Notes under the pieces: model-generated
Seen by the model: the letters and a program-made list of their open reading frames with translations, nothing else
Databases searched by the model: none
Told to the model about the DNA's origin: nothing
NCBI GenBank assembly: GCA_003139695.1
Contig: PLJM01000006.1
Location: 186,001-250,000 of the forward strand
DNA from: Candidatus Dormiibacterota bacterium
Lineage (GTDB): Bacteria; Chloroflexota; Dormibacteria; Dormibacterales; Dormibacteraceae
Reading direction: 5' to 3'
Length of the DNA: 64,000 bases
Program-made: the position numbers and the translations under genes
In this document: in pieces, positions 53,846 to 62,981 of the stretch
Numbering within the stretch: position 1 is the stretch's first letter
Layout of the letters: each line of letters starts with the position of its first letter

Positions 53846-54415
53846 CGTTCTCAGCGCTTCGTAGACAGTCCCAGTCCTGGTCAGTCGACTCGAGTACAGA
53901 ACTAACTGATCGGCGCGCCACGGCCTAACGCGGGGCAGTGCCGGTAGCTCCGGCAAACCTGCGCCTCCACGGGGTCGCGCGCGGGCCAGCGTCAGGTGCG
54001 CCGTGTAAGGCCTGGGCTCGGCTGCCAGCCCGACCCGCAAGCACTCCTCTTCCACCTGCAAAGCCAGCGCAGCTGCTACCTCAGCCCCCTTTCGCAGTCC
54101 GAGCCATACCACCCGCACGGCGCGACCGCGACCAAATGAGCCGATGTCGCCCAGCTCGACGTCGAACGCCGCAAGCGATCGATGCGTCAAGGCACCGGCT
54201 ACTGATTCGACCAGCCGCCGTTCGACGTTGCCGACGAAGCGAATCGTCAGATGGAGGTTGTCCTGCGGCGTCCATCGGAAGTCCGGCGCCACTTGCGAAC
54301 AGGCATTGAGGAAGGGCGCGAGCTCTTCACGCTGCGGTTCAGGTACCGGCAGCCCAAAGAACGCGCGGACCCTCAGCGAACGCGGGTCTTCTTCTTCCAG
54401 TTCTCCTGGGCCCAT
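53831..54415 (-). CDS. thpR: RNA 2',3'-cyclic phosphodiesterase / 2'-5' RNA ligase ThpR
   Basis: 194 residues with the two HxTx motifs HLTIRFVGNV and HLTLARAR that define the 2H phosphoesterase fold, and the N-terminal RAFFGLPVPE strand. It opens 2',3'-cyclic phosphates on RNA. The ATG at 54415 overlaps the upstream gene by 43 nt; no later canonical start keeps the conserved first strand. Confidence 0.88.
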   Translation of the reverse strand: MGPGELEEEDPRSLRVRAFFGLPVPEPQREELAPFLNACSQVAPDFRWTPQDNLHLTIRFVGNVERRLVESVAGALTHRSLAAFDVELGDIGSFGRGRAVRVVWLGLRKGAEVAAALALQVEEECLRVGLAAEPRPYTAHLTLARARPRGGAGLPELPALPRVRPWRADQLVLYSSRLTRTGTVYEALRTLELA

Positions 54416-55281
54416 TGGCTGGGGCGGGTTGGGCGCCAGCCGAAGCGCGCGCTGACGGAGTCGATGCCGTCGGCGATGTTATCGAGCTGCAGTGTGTTGA
54501 TCTCGTCCGGGGTCACGATTGGGTTGGAGAGCATGGCCTCCATGGCCATCGCGCCCGGGATGAGAAGCATCGTGGGGAGCTTCATCTTGGGCTTCTTTAT
54601 CCCGCGAGCCTGGATGAACCAATCCAGCATGGATTCGAAGGTCACCACCTCCGGACCGCCGAGCTCAACGATGGTGCTGAGGAGCTCCGGCTTGCTGATG
54701 GCCTCGACCACGCAGCGGGCGGCGTCCTCGCGCAGGATCGGTTGGAACCTGGCCTGGCCGCTGCCGGGGATGACGATCACCGGCCCAAAGCTTGTTTGCT
54801 GCTCGAAAGCCTCAACGAAGCCACCCTCCTCCGCCAGCACGGCCGAGAAACGCAGGATGGTGCCGGCCACGCCCGACTTCGCGAGCTCCTGCTCGCCCAT
54901 CCACCGCGACGTCAGGTACTTGTAGTGGGGATCCAGCCGGGCGCCGATCGCGCTCACGAGGAGGACCGACCTCACGCCTGCGGCCTTCGCCGCCTCGGCC
55001 ATGATGCGCGGCCCGTCGACGTTGACCTCGAGGAAGGACTGCGGGCGGTTGCGGCGAACCGCCACCAGGCTGATGATGTGCTCCACTCCCTGGGCCGATT
55101 GCGCGAGGGCGGCGGGATTCAGCGCGTCGCCCACCACCACCTGGGCGCCGCGAATCTTGAAGCCGGCCGCCTTCATGGGATCCCGCACGAGGACCCTCAG
55201 CTGGTGGCCGGCATCGATCAGCTTGTGCGCGACGCCACGCCCAAAAAAGCCTGTCGAGCCCAACAGCAGAACCCTCGCCAC
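54373..55281 (-). CDS. NAD(P)-binding epimerase-like protein, NDUFA9 type
   Basis: 302 residues. Rossmann motif LLLGSTGFFGRG; then HIISLVAVRRN and LLVSAIGARLDPHYKYLTSR, as in complex-I NDUFA9-like and NmrA-like atypical SDRs, in which the catalytic Tyr-Lys pair is altered. Such proteins may bind NADPH structurally or act on quinone-like or lipid substrates. GTG start 7 nt after TACGAT. Divergent from the 75-residue membrane protein. Confidence 0.82.
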   Translation of the reverse strand: MARVLLLGSTGFFGRGVAHKLIDAGHQLRVLVRDPMKAAGFKIRGAQVVVGDALNPAALAQSAQGVEHIISLVAVRRNRPQSFLEVNVDGPRIMAEAAKAAGVRSVLLVSAIGARLDPHYKYLTSRWMGEQELAKSGVAGTILRFSAVLAEEGGFVEAFEQQTSFGPVIVIPGSGQARFQPILREDAARCVVEAISKPELLSTIVELGGPEVVTFESMLDWFIQARGIKKPKMKLPTMLLIPGAMAMEAMLSNPIVTPDEINTLQLDNIADGIDSVSARFGWRPTRPSQWAQENWKKKTRVR

Positions 55282-55288
55282 TGGTCAG

Positions 55289-55294
55289 ATCGTA
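55289..55294 (-). promoter_or_regulatory. Putative -10 hexamer of the NDUFA9-like gene
   Basis: TACGAT on the minus strand, 7 nt before GTG 55281. Confidence 0.45.
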
Positions 55295-55320
55295 ACCGAG
55301 GGCATACTGAAGTCTGATCT

Positions 55321-55548
55321 ATGGGGGGGCAGGACGCGGCGGTGGTCGGCCTGGGAATCCTGGCCGTTTTGCTCGGCATCGGCGGCATGGTTGGGGCGAT
55401 CCGGACACGCAGGCGGCGCGCCGAGATCGCGCCCACGTACGGCTCTACTGGAGGGATCTTCTACACGATGGTGCAGCTGGGCTGCTCCGGCGCGATGCTG
55501 CTGGGCGGCGTTCTCCTGATCACGGTGGTGCTGCTGGCGAAGCGCTAA
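55321..55548 (+). CDS. Small two-helix membrane protein
   Basis: 75 residues: helix VVGLGILAVLLGIGGMVGAI, an Arg-rich loop RTRRRRAE (positive-inside), and a second helix MLLGGVLLITVVLLAKR. Not recognised as any family. Its stop overlaps the end of the methyltransferase gene by 4 nt. Confidence 0.55.
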   Translation: MGGQDAAVVGLGILAVLLGIGGMVGAIRTRRRRAEIAPTYGSTGGIFYTMVQLGCSGAMLLGGVLLITVVLLAKR

Positions 55549-56405
55549 ACCGGCCTTCTGGCCACGAAGACGACCATGCCGTCGTCGGGGGCGGCCGGTT
55601 GCCCGGTGTAGCCCCCTTCGACCGCGACGTCCCGGAAACCTGCTCCCTCGAGCAACAGGAGGATCTCCTGGGAAAAGTAGAGATTCTCGTGGAGGTCGTG
55701 GGCTTCCTCTTTGACGATCTGACCGCCATGCCAAAGCCGAGCGCGCATTTGCAGCGTCTCGCGCTGCAAGAGTGGATTGAGGTCGCCAAGTCGAAAGAAC
55801 ATCTCGATCTCGTCGCCGTCGGAGGCTGTGCGGCGTTCACCCTCTGACGGCCAGTCACGAGGGATATCGGCCCGATGCCCAGGGAGCCAGCGAGCCCATC
55901 GCTGCTCGTCTCCTTCGCCGTATGGAAACCAGTGGTTTGCGATCAGCAGCGCGCCGTCGGGCTCCAAGTGCCGGTAAGCGCGCCGCAAAGCCTCTCGGTC
56001 ATGTTCGCGGCGACCACCGATCCCAAACACGCCACACATGTAGATGGTCCGGTACTTTCGTGGGAGGTCCAGCTCATACGTCGGCTCCACCGTGAGGCCG
56101 GGCGAAAAGCCGTTCTTCGCTGCCAGCGCTCGTGCCTCTGCGATCATGTCTGCCGATACATCGGAACCGTCAATGTCGAAGCCCTCGGCGAGCATCGGGA
56201 TCAGGATCCGACCGGCACCGCATCCAAGGTCGAGCGCGGGCTCACCAAACTTCCGGATTGCGGCTCGGAAATAGTCGAGTTCCTCGGGCTCGGCGGTGGC
56301 GACGAACTCGGCCCACCACCGCGCCATCAAGCCGTGATGCCAAGTCCCGGATTCGACGACCACGGCAGCAAGGTACTCCAAGGGCACCGCCCACTCCAAA
56401 TTCAA
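55545..56405 (-). CDS. SAM-dependent methyltransferase
   Basis: 286 residues. Motif I ALDLGCGAGRILIPMLAEGF and the acidic GSDVSADMI are clear, followed by YMCGVFGIGGR and NHWFPYGEGDE, as in small-molecule class I methyltransferases. TTG start, 18 nt after the FAD oxidase, so it may be the last gene of the 61770-55545 operon. Substrate unknown. Confidence 0.82.
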   Translation of the reverse strand: MNLEWAVPLEYLAAVVVESGTWHHGLMARWWAEFVATAEPEELDYFRAAIRKFGEPALDLGCGAGRILIPMLAEGFDIDGSDVSADMIAEARALAAKNGFSPGLTVEPTYELDLPRKYRTIYMCGVFGIGGRREHDREALRRAYRHLEPDGALLIANHWFPYGEGDEQRWARWLPGHRADIPRDWPSEGERRTASDGDEIEMFFRLGDLNPLLQRETLQMRARLWHGGQIVKEEAHDLHENLYFSQEILLLLEGAGFRDVAVEGGYTGQPAAPDDGMVVFVARRPV

Positions 56406-56423
56406 CCGTGCGAGTGGCGGACG

Positions 56424-57566
56424 CTAGATTATGTTGCGCTCCGTCACCAGCGACCCACGCGCAAAGCGTTCGAACGCAAACGACGAGATGTCGATCTCGG
56501 ATTTCTTGTCTAGAAGCAGCTGGGTCAGGAGCAGCGAGGCCGCCGGAGCCTGCATGAAACCGTGGCCGCTGAAGCCGGTGGCGCACCAGAAACCTTCAAC
56601 CTCCGCGATGGGGCCGAGGATCGCCTGGTGGTCCGGTGTGGACTCGTAAAGGCCGGCCCACGCCGTCTTTACGCCCGCACTCGCGAGCGCCGGCGCTCGC
56701 CGCGCCGCCTGCTCGAACACCTTCTCGAGGAAGTCCCAATTGACATCCGTCACATAAGCCGGCGGCTCGGTCCGATCGCTCATGCCCATCAGCACGCCAT
56801 CCCCCTCCGGGTGGAAGTACAGCGACGTGTGGAAATCGACGGTCATCGGCGTGCTGCGCGGAACCGCCGGGAAGCTGCCGGTGACTGCAATGTGCCTTCG
56901 ATACGGAAGTACCGGGATCTCGAGCCCGACCATGCGGCCGATCGAAGCTGCCCAGGGCCCCGCGCAGTTGATCACCAGGCGGGTCGCGATATCGCCGCCA
57001 GAGGTGCGAACCCCCTGCACTCTGCCGGATGCGATGTCGATGCCGGTGACCTCGACCCCCTCTTTCAACCGCGCACCCAGGCGCCGGGCGGCCGCCGCGT
57101 AGCCGACGGTGACGTCATTCGGGCTGGCGATGCCGTCGGTGGGGCAGAAGGTGCAGCCGAGGACGTCATCCACGTTCAGGACGGGCACCATCTTCGCGGC
57201 CTCAGCCGCGTCCACCCACCGCGCTTCGGTGAGGCCGACGCGATGCCACATTTCCATGTTGTGCCTGAAGTCCTCGACCTGCTGCGGCTGCGTGAAGACG
57301 AACAGGTAGCCGATCTGGCGAAAGTCAGCTGGGTGTCCTGTCTCCTGCTCGAAGGACTCGAGCAGCTTTACCGAAAGGCGCATCACCCTGACGTTGTCTT
57401 CGGTCGAGAACTGCTGGCGCACGCCGCCGGCGCACTTCCCTGTCGATTGCGATCCCAACGTCTCCCTTTCCAGGAGCACGACGTCGACCTTGCGCTTCGC
57501 CAGCTGGTAGGCGAGCGCGCATCCACTGATCCCTCCACCGACGATTACTACGTCAGCGCTTTCCAT
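56424..57566 (-). CDS. FAD-dependent amine/amino-acid oxidase (DAO family)
   Basis: 380 residues. FAD-binding VVIVGGGISGCALAYQLAKR with ERETLGSQSTGKCAGGVRQQ, and the C-terminal GFSGHGFMQAPAASLLLTQL that closes the DAO fold; similar to sarcosine oxidase beta and glycine oxidase. It probably oxidises a secondary amine or amino acid, with oxygen or another acceptor. It overlaps the ureohydrolase gene by 14 nt, which hints that the two act on one substrate route. Confidence 0.86.
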   Translation of the reverse strand: MESADVVIVGGGISGCALAYQLAKRKVDVVLLERETLGSQSTGKCAGGVRQQFSTEDNVRVMRLSVKLLESFEQETGHPADFRQIGYLFVFTQPQQVEDFRHNMEMWHRVGLTEARWVDAAEAAKMVPVLNVDDVLGCTFCPTDGIASPNDVTVGYAAAARRLGARLKEGVEVTGIDIASGRVQGVRTSGGDIATRLVINCAGPWAASIGRMVGLEIPVLPYRRHIAVTGSFPAVPRSTPMTVDFHTSLYFHPEGDGVLMGMSDRTEPPAYVTDVNWDFLEKVFEQAARRAPALASAGVKTAWAGLYESTPDHQAILGPIAEVEGFWCATGFSGHGFMQAPAASLLLTQLLLDKKSEIDISSFAFERFARGSLVTERNII

Positions 57567-58437
57567 TCCAGGACATTCCCCAGAACTCGAAGATGAGCTT
57601 CAGCGCAGCGAAGCTGGTGATGTCTCCATTGTCGAACGGGGGAGACACCTCGACCATATCGAAACCAACTGGGCTTGTCCGTGCGAGGACCGCCCCGAGG
57701 AGGTCGAGAGCCTGCCGCGTCGACATCCCCCCGGCTGACGGGATCTCGGTGCCAGGAGCGAAGGCGGGATCGAGGGCATCGATGTCGAACGAGACGTGCA
57801 CTTTCTTACCCGCCAAACGGTCCCCAATCGCTTGGGCCGCGGCGGCGGGATCGGCTGCCAGCTCTCGTGCCGACACCAGCAGAATGCCCGTGGCTTTGAT
57901 GAACTCAACCTCCTCGGGGTCATAGTCGCGCCCGCCGGCGATGACAACCCTCGCGGGGTCGATGGCCGACACCTCGAGCGCTCGGCGCATCGCACAACCG
58001 CAAGTCCAACGCCCTCCCCGCGAGAAATCGCACAGGTCCGGGTGGGCATCGACCCACAGGACCTGCATGTCAGGGTGCCGGCGCGCCTGTGCGGCGATGG
58101 TGGCGATGGCGGTGCAGTGGTCGCCGCCGAGGACCGTCAGGAGCGAGGTCAGCGGCACGGCGGCCAGGTGCTCGGCCACTCGCATCCAACCCTCGCCGAT
58201 ATCAGGACCGACGTCGAGATCACCCATGTCGTGGACGCGCAACCCCTGGAGCACCTGGCCGTCCTCTGTGACCGGCGGCATCGCGGCCGACAGCGAGCGG
58301 ATGCGCGCGGGAGCGAGAGCCGCCCCCTTCCTGTAGACAGCTGAACCGTCGTAGGGGATGCCCGCGACCACCATGTCGGCCGCGTCGAAAGGAGCTCCAG
58401 CGAGGCCACCCCACGGCAACAGACCGTCCAGGTTCAT
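57553..58437 (-). CDS. Ureohydrolase (agmatinase/guanidinobutyrase family)
   Basis: 294 residues. Binuclear Mn motifs GGDHC, DAHPDLCD and SFDIDALDP are complete, so the enzyme should be active. It releases urea from agmatine, arginine or another guanidino compound; substrate not fixed. ATG overlaps the MFS stop by 4 nt. Neighbouring transporter, oxidase and acyl-CoA dehydrogenase suggest a catabolic operon. Confidence 0.9.
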   Translation of the reverse strand: MNLDGLLPWGGLAGAPFDAADMVVAGIPYDGSAVYRKGAALAPARIRSLSAAMPPVTEDGQVLQGLRVHDMGDLDVGPDIGEGWMRVAEHLAAVPLTSLLTVLGGDHCTAIATIAAQARRHPDMQVLWVDAHPDLCDFSRGGRWTCGCAMRRALEVSAIDPARVVIAGGRDYDPEEVEFIKATGILLVSARELAADPAAAAQAIGDRLAGKKVHVSFDIDALDPAFAPGTEIPSAGGMSTRQALDLLGAVLARTSPVGFDMVEVSPPFDNGDITSFAALKLIFEFWGMSWNGKR

Positions 58438-59801
58438 CGTTTTCGTGCCTCAGGCACCTTCAAGATCAGTAACGCTCCTACCAGTAGCGATGCACTGAAT
58501 ATCGAGAAGATGACAGCAAAGCCGCCCGGCAAGCCGAGCAGCTTCGGTCCGTGGTTGAAAGGATCCAGAAGGAAACCGCCGATCAGGCGGGCAATGATGC
58601 CGGACCCGGCCGTCGCGATGTTGCTGAAACCCATAAACAACCCTGCCTCCTGTGTGGGAATGACGTCTTGGATGAAAGCCCAGTCGACAGAGAAAAAGAC
58701 ACCGTAGCCGATTCCGATCAGGACTCCGACCAGGGTCGCCTGTGCGGCCAGCGGCGGCACCCTCAGCATTCGCGTCAGGGGTTGAACCAGCTGCGTGGGT
58801 AGCAGCTGGTAGTGGCTGAACACGAGCATGAGCACCCCGAGAGCACCCATCAGGCCGCCGATCAGGATGAAGGGCCGCCGGCCGAAACGGTCCGACGCTC
58901 GGGCCGCCGGCCACGACACCACGAACGCCGCGAATATCACGAGGCCGAGCAACGTGTAGCTGGCGGTGATCGTGTCGATGCGGTCGTTGTGAAAGAAAAC
59001 ATTGTTGAAGTAGAAAAACACGAAGCTCTGGACCCCGACCAAACCCATGAGGATGAGCAGCCGCGATGCCATCAGCCACAGAAAGGCGGGGTAGCGAAGC
59101 GGCCGCGCAAATGTCGTGGTGATGGCTTCGCGGATGCTCGTGAACTGGCTGGACGTACGAGCTGCGCGATCTGGGATGAACAGGACAGTCGCCAGCATGG
59201 TCAGGACGAGCAGGGCACAGATGCTGAGGAGGGCATCAGTCCGGCCGACGTTTGCCAGCATCCAACCTGACCCCAACGTGCCGGCGAGAAGTCCCACCAC
59301 GTTCGCGACGCCGAAATAGCCGGACGCGGTCCCGCGCTGACCTTCAGGGACGACGTCGGGCATCAGGCCCTGGTAGGGACCCTGGGCCGTGTTGGAGGCC
59401 GCCTGCAGAAGGAAGTAGAAGATCAGCACCATGCCGAAGGTGCCTGACAGCGCGAGGCCGATCAGAAAAAAGACATCGCCGATGGTGCCGGCCACGATGT
59501 ACGGGCGCCGCCGCCCGAACCGCGTCGTCGTGCGGTCGGATAGCGCGCCGGCGATTGGCTGCCAGACCACCGCCATCAAAGAGCCCACCGCCTCCAGCAC
59601 CCCGAGTGCGAAGCCCTCATGGTCCCTGCCCACGAGCTGGATGACCATGTCGGGCAGGATCAAGCCGCCGAGGCTCGTCCACAGGTAGCCGATGGCGACC
59701 CAATACAGGGACAGGACGACGAAGTCGATATGGCTCAGGTTGCGTCTCACCGAATTGACGGTTGCCACGACCCCTCTATCAGCGGCCGCGGTGCGGATCA
59801 A
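58434..59801 (-). CDS. MFS transporter (GPH/sugar-cation symporter-like)
   Basis: 455 residues with about 12 membrane helices. WQPIAGALSDRTTTRFGRRRPYIVAG is the MFS loop 2-3 signature with the TxxGRRRP form found in sucrose/GPH-type transporters. SDR-FGRR-PF recurs in the second half. Start TTG 59801 within TTGA, overlapping the acyl-CoA dehydrogenase stop by 4 nt. It may import the operon's substrate. Confidence 0.82.
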   Translation of the reverse strand: MIRTAAADRGVVATVNSVRRNLSHIDFVVLSLYWVAIGYLWTSLGGLILPDMVIQLVGRDHEGFALGVLEAVGSLMAVVWQPIAGALSDRTTTRFGRRRPYIVAGTIGDVFFLIGLALSGTFGMVLIFYFLLQAASNTAQGPYQGLMPDVVPEGQRGTASGYFGVANVVGLLAGTLGSGWMLANVGRTDALLSICALLVLTMLATVLFIPDRAARTSSQFTSIREAITTTFARPLRYPAFLWLMASRLLILMGLVGVQSFVFFYFNNVFFHNDRIDTITASYTLLGLVIFAAFVVSWPAARASDRFGRRPFILIGGLMGALGVLMLVFSHYQLLPTQLVQPLTRMLRVPPLAAQATLVGVLIGIGYGVFFSVDWAFIQDVIPTQEAGLFMGFSNIATAGSGIIARLIGGFLLDPFNHGPKLLGLPGGFAVIFSIFSASLLVGALLILKVPEARKR

Positions 59802-60997
59802 TCTGGCTGGTAGGGCGGGAGTGACTTCTTGACCGGACGGTCCTCGCGGTAACCGAGCGCATATTCGCCCTGGAGGATCGTGTGCACCTCGCGGGTGCCC
59901 TCATAGATGATCGGCGCCCGCGCATTGCGCAGAAAACGCTCAACCGGATACTCCGAGGAATAGCCGTAGGCGCCGTGCACCTCGATCGCATCGTTGGCTG
60001 CATTGAATGCTGCATCAGTGGCGTACTGCTTGGCCATCGAAACATTTCGCGTGTGCCGCAGGCCCTTGTTCTTCATCCACGCCACCTTGAAGTACAGGAG
60101 CCGGCAGATCTCGTAGTCGCGCGACATTTGGGCGACCATCTGCTGGACGAGCTGGTACCGGCCGATCTCCTGGCCGAACGTCTTCCGCTCGCGAGCGTAT
60201 TTCACCGAGGCGTCGAGGCTCGCGCGCACGGTGCCTGTCGCACCGGCGGCTACTGTGTACCGGCCGTTGTCGAGGCAGCTCATTGCGATCTTGAAGCCAT
60301 CGCCCTCGTCGCCGATTCGATCGGCCTCCGACACCTCTACATCAGACATGAAGATCGACCCGACATCGCCTGCGCGGATGCCCATCCTGCCCTCAATCGG
60401 CTCGGTTCGCAGCGCCTTGCCGCAAGCAACCCGGTCGAGCATGAATGCGGTAATGCCGCGGCCCTCCGCCTTGGGATCCGTCTTAGCAAAGACCAGGAGG
60501 AAATCCGCGGTGTCAGCGTCCGACACCCAGATCTTCTGTCCGTTGAGGATGTAGTTGTCGCCATTGCGACGCGCTGTCGACTGCATCGACGCGACGTCCG
60601 ACCCGGCATTGGGCTCGGTCAGCCCGTAGCAGGCTAGCTTCTCGCCACGCGCCATGGGTGCGAGCCATCGTTGCTTCTGGTCTTCGGTGGCCCAGGTGTA
60701 AAGCCCCATTCCCACAAGGCCGACGTGCACCGACAACACGGTGCGATAGACCGTGTCAACGTACTCGAGCTCCTCGCAGACGAGGCCCAGGGCCAGGTAG
60801 TCGAGGCCGTAGCCTCCATACCGCTGCGGGAAGCAAACGCCGGGCAGCCCTATCGATGCGAGCTTGGCAAAGATCTCAGGGTCGTGGTGGCCGGCCCGGT
60901 CATTGGCGGCGATCGTGGGTGCGAACTCGCGTGCGCAGAAGTCGCGCACCGTGTCGACGAGCTGCTCTTGGTCCGAGGTCAGCGCCAGGTCGAGCAT
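59798..60997 (-). CDS. Acyl-CoA dehydrogenase
   Basis: 399 residues. CYGLTEPNAGSD and YILNGQKIWVSDADTADF are the family's FAD/substrate segments, and the catalytic Glu is in APIIYEGTREVH, the position used by glutaryl-CoA and short-chain enzymes. It introduces a trans double bond into an acyl-CoA and passes electrons to ETF. Follows cvpA by 11 nt. Confidence 0.92.
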   Translation of the reverse strand: MLDLALTSDQEQLVDTVRDFCAREFAPTIAANDRAGHHDPEIFAKLASIGLPGVCFPQRYGGYGLDYLALGLVCEELEYVDTVYRTVLSVHVGLVGMGLYTWATEDQKQRWLAPMARGEKLACYGLTEPNAGSDVASMQSTARRNGDNYILNGQKIWVSDADTADFLLVFAKTDPKAEGRGITAFMLDRVACGKALRTEPIEGRMGIRAGDVGSIFMSDVEVSEADRIGDEGDGFKIAMSCLDNGRYTVAAGATGTVRASLDASVKYARERKTFGQEIGRYQLVQQMVAQMSRDYEICRLLYFKVAWMKNKGLRHTRNVSMAKQYATDAAFNAANDAIEVHGAYGYSSEYPVERFLRNARAPIIYEGTREVHTILQGEYALGYREDRPVKKSLPPYQPD

Positions 60998-61008
60998 GTC
61001 TACCTTTC

Positions 61009-61770
61009 CTAGGGTTTCTTAGTCACTTTCGGGGTCGGCGAGTGTTTCGGCGTGGCCGTCGGGCTCGGGCTTGGGGAAGGCAGAGGGGTCGGCGCCGGAT
61101 GCAGGTCGTTCGGGCCGACGTGGCCGATGAAAGGCAGGTGGCTCCCGATGCCCAAAATGATCGGCACGCTCCTCGAGCTGTGCAGCTGGGGCTGAAGGAA
61201 GGTGGTGTAGATCTGCTGCAGCTGGTGAATGCCCTGGACATTGTTGAGGTTGCCACCGCCGGCGCCACCGGCGGCCGTCTTCAGCGCTGCCAGGTCTTGT
61301 TTGGAGACCATCGCCGCAGTGATCGGATTGGATTCGACCCATGTCTCGAGCGTGTTGACCTGCGCCAGCGAAAGGCTCACGCTTCTTATGGTGGGCTCGA
61401 ACGCGTTGTCGAGCACCACGAGCGCCGAGATGGCGAGGTAGACGACCACCAGCGTCACGGCGGCGTGGACGAAGATGCCAAGGAGGCCGTCGATACCACG
61501 GATCGACTCCAGGCGATGGAAGGCGCCGCCAATGGCGCCGCCGATCGCGCCCATGACGATGGCCAGGATGATCGCCAGGAAGATGCTGAGAACCGGGGTC
61601 AGGTGGGCGATCTTGTCCATCTCGTTGGTGTACTGGTCGTGGAAGCGGAAGACGACCAGGAGCGTGCCGAAGAAGAAAATCTCCGCCATCAGCGGTTGGA
61701 TCACGCCCCGCTGGTAGCCGATGATCAGTGCGATCACCAAAAGCAGCAGTACGGCGATGTCAATGATCAC
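61009..61770 (-). CDS. CvpA-family membrane protein with Pro/Ser/Thr-rich tail
   Basis: 253 residues from GTG 61770. Four hydrophobic helices of the CvpA type, beginning IDIAVLLLLVIALIIGYQRG, then LTPVLSIFLAIILAIVMGAI and TLVVVYLAISALVVLD. The final 35 residues are a PSPSPT-rich, Lys-ending tail. CvpA proteins are linked to colicin V production and envelope homeostasis; mechanism unclear. Longer frame to 62088 runs through parA and is a shadow. Confidence 0.8.
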   Translation of the reverse strand: MIIDIAVLLLLVIALIIGYQRGVIQPLMAEIFFFGTLLVVFRFHDQYTNEMDKIAHLTPVLSIFLAIILAIVMGAIGGAIGGAFHRLESIRGIDGLLGIFVHAAVTLVVVYLAISALVVLDNAFEPTIRSVSLSLAQVNTLETWVESNPITAAMVSKQDLAALKTAAGGAGGGNLNNVQGIHQLQQIYTTFLQPQLHSSRSVPIILGIGSHLPFIGHVGPNDLHPAPTPLPSPSPSPTATPKHSPTPKVTKKP

Positions 61771-61896
61771 GACATCACCGCGAACGTGAACCGAACCGGC
61801 AACGTTACGATCGGGAGGGTACCGTACACCGCGGCCAATTGTAGAAGCACGGCCCCCGGTCGACCCCAGTTTTGGGCGGTCACGGCCCCCTTGAGT

Positions 61897-61902
61897 TAAA
61901 CT
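61897..61902 (+). promoter_or_regulatory. Putative -10 hexamer of parA
   Basis: TAAACT lies 10 nt before the TTG start of the ParA gene. Confidence 0.35.
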
Positions 61903-61912
61903 CGCATCACTC

Positions 61913-62680
61913 TTGGCCCGAACGATCGCCGTAGCGATGCAAAAAGGGGGGGTGGGCAAGACCACCACCGCCGTGAACCTCGGCGCCGCCCTGGCGGAGT
62001 TGGGGCAGCGGATATTGCTCATCGATCTCGATGCGCAGGGCCACCTCACCCTGTACATGAAGCCCCCGAGCACGATCGAGAAGACCATTTACGACCTGCT
62101 CGTCGATCCCGAAACCACCGTCACCGACGTCGTGCAGGAAGCGCCGCAGATGGGCGTGCACTACATCCCTGCCAATGTCGAGCTGGCCGGCGCGGAGAAC
62201 CAGATGATCAACGAGATCGGCCGCGAAAGCATCCTGCGCGACAAGCTCGAAGCGGCGCAGAAGCGATACGACTTCATCATCATCGACTGCCCGCCTTCGC
62301 TCGACCTGATCGTGATCAACGCGCTGGTCGCAGCCGACGAGGTCCTGGTTCCACTGCAGGCGGAGTTCCTCGCTCTCAGGGGCATGCAGGAGCTGCTGAT
62401 CACGATGGAGCGCGTCAAGCGCAGGCTAAACCCGCGGCTCGAGCTCACCGGCATCCTCCCGACTCTCTACAAGCAGCGCGCTCTCCATTCGCAGGAGGTG
62501 CTCGCGGCGGTCAGAGAAAAGTACGGCGACAAGGTGTACGACTTCGGCATCACCGACTCGATACGTTTTGCCGAGACTCCGCTCGCCGGTCAATCGATAC
62601 TGCAGTACGCCAAAGACTCAGATGGGGCGAGGTCATACCGTGCGCTCGCCGCCAAAGTGTTGGAGAATCACAGGTTGTGA
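61913..62680 (+). CDS. ParA/Soj-family ATPase
   Basis: 255 residues. Deviant Walker A KGGVGKTTTAVNLG, Walker A' IDLDAQGHLT, Walker B FIIIDCPPSLDL, all as in chromosomal Soj/ParA. The TTG start lies very near the motif, as in short ParA forms without an N-terminal DNA-binding domain. No ParB or parS was seen; instead a 98-residue partner gene overlaps the stop by 4 nt. It may position cargo other than the chromosome. Confidence 0.9.
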   Translation: MARTIAVAMQKGGVGKTTTAVNLGAALAELGQRILLIDLDAQGHLTLYMKPPSTIEKTIYDLLVDPETTVTDVVQEAPQMGVHYIPANVELAGAENQMINEIGRESILRDKLEAAQKRYDFIIIDCPPSLDLIVINALVAADEVLVPLQAEFLALRGMQELLITMERVKRRLNPRLELTGILPTLYKQRALHSQEVLAAVREKYGDKVYDFGITDSIRFAETPLAGQSILQYAKDSDGARSYRALAAKVLENHRL

Positions 62681-62973
62681 CCACTTTCAAGCGCGTATCC
62701 CTCGCAGGCTCTGAAGAGCTGTTCCGGCCGACTCGTCCGCAGGTCGTCAGCGACACCGACGACGTGATCATGGAGGCGGTCGACCGTCCCGCGAAGGTGA
62801 AGGAGGTCGTCTACCGGACTCTCCAGTTCACAGAAGAGGAGATCGCCCTTCTGCTCGAGGCGATACAGACTGCGAAATACCCGGACCGGGCGCGAGCCAA
62901 GCCGGCGCTCGACAAGTTCGACTACCTGGACGCGTTGCGGATCAAGGTCCAGGGCGAGAGCGGCGCTCAATAG
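62677..62973 (+). CDS. Small acidic partner protein of ParA, family unknown
   Basis: 98 residues, GTG start in the GTGA that ends parA, so translation is coupled. A basic N-terminus (TTFKRVSLAGSEELFRPTRP) resembles the short Lys/Arg peptides by which many partners trigger ParA ATPase; the remainder is mixed helix with FTEEEIALLLEAIQTAKYPD. No DNA-binding motif is obvious. Proposed ParA partner by position only. Confidence 0.65.
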   Translation: MTTFKRVSLAGSEELFRPTRPQVVSDTDDVIMEAVDRPAKVKEVVYRTLQFTEEEIALLLEAIQTAKYPDRARAKPALDKFDYLDALRIKVQGESGAQ

Positions 62974-62981
62974 AGCGCCTT

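Noticed and set aside
61771-62088. Upstream extension of the CvpA gene
   Set aside because: It is antisense to parA; CvpA homology begins at GTG 61770.
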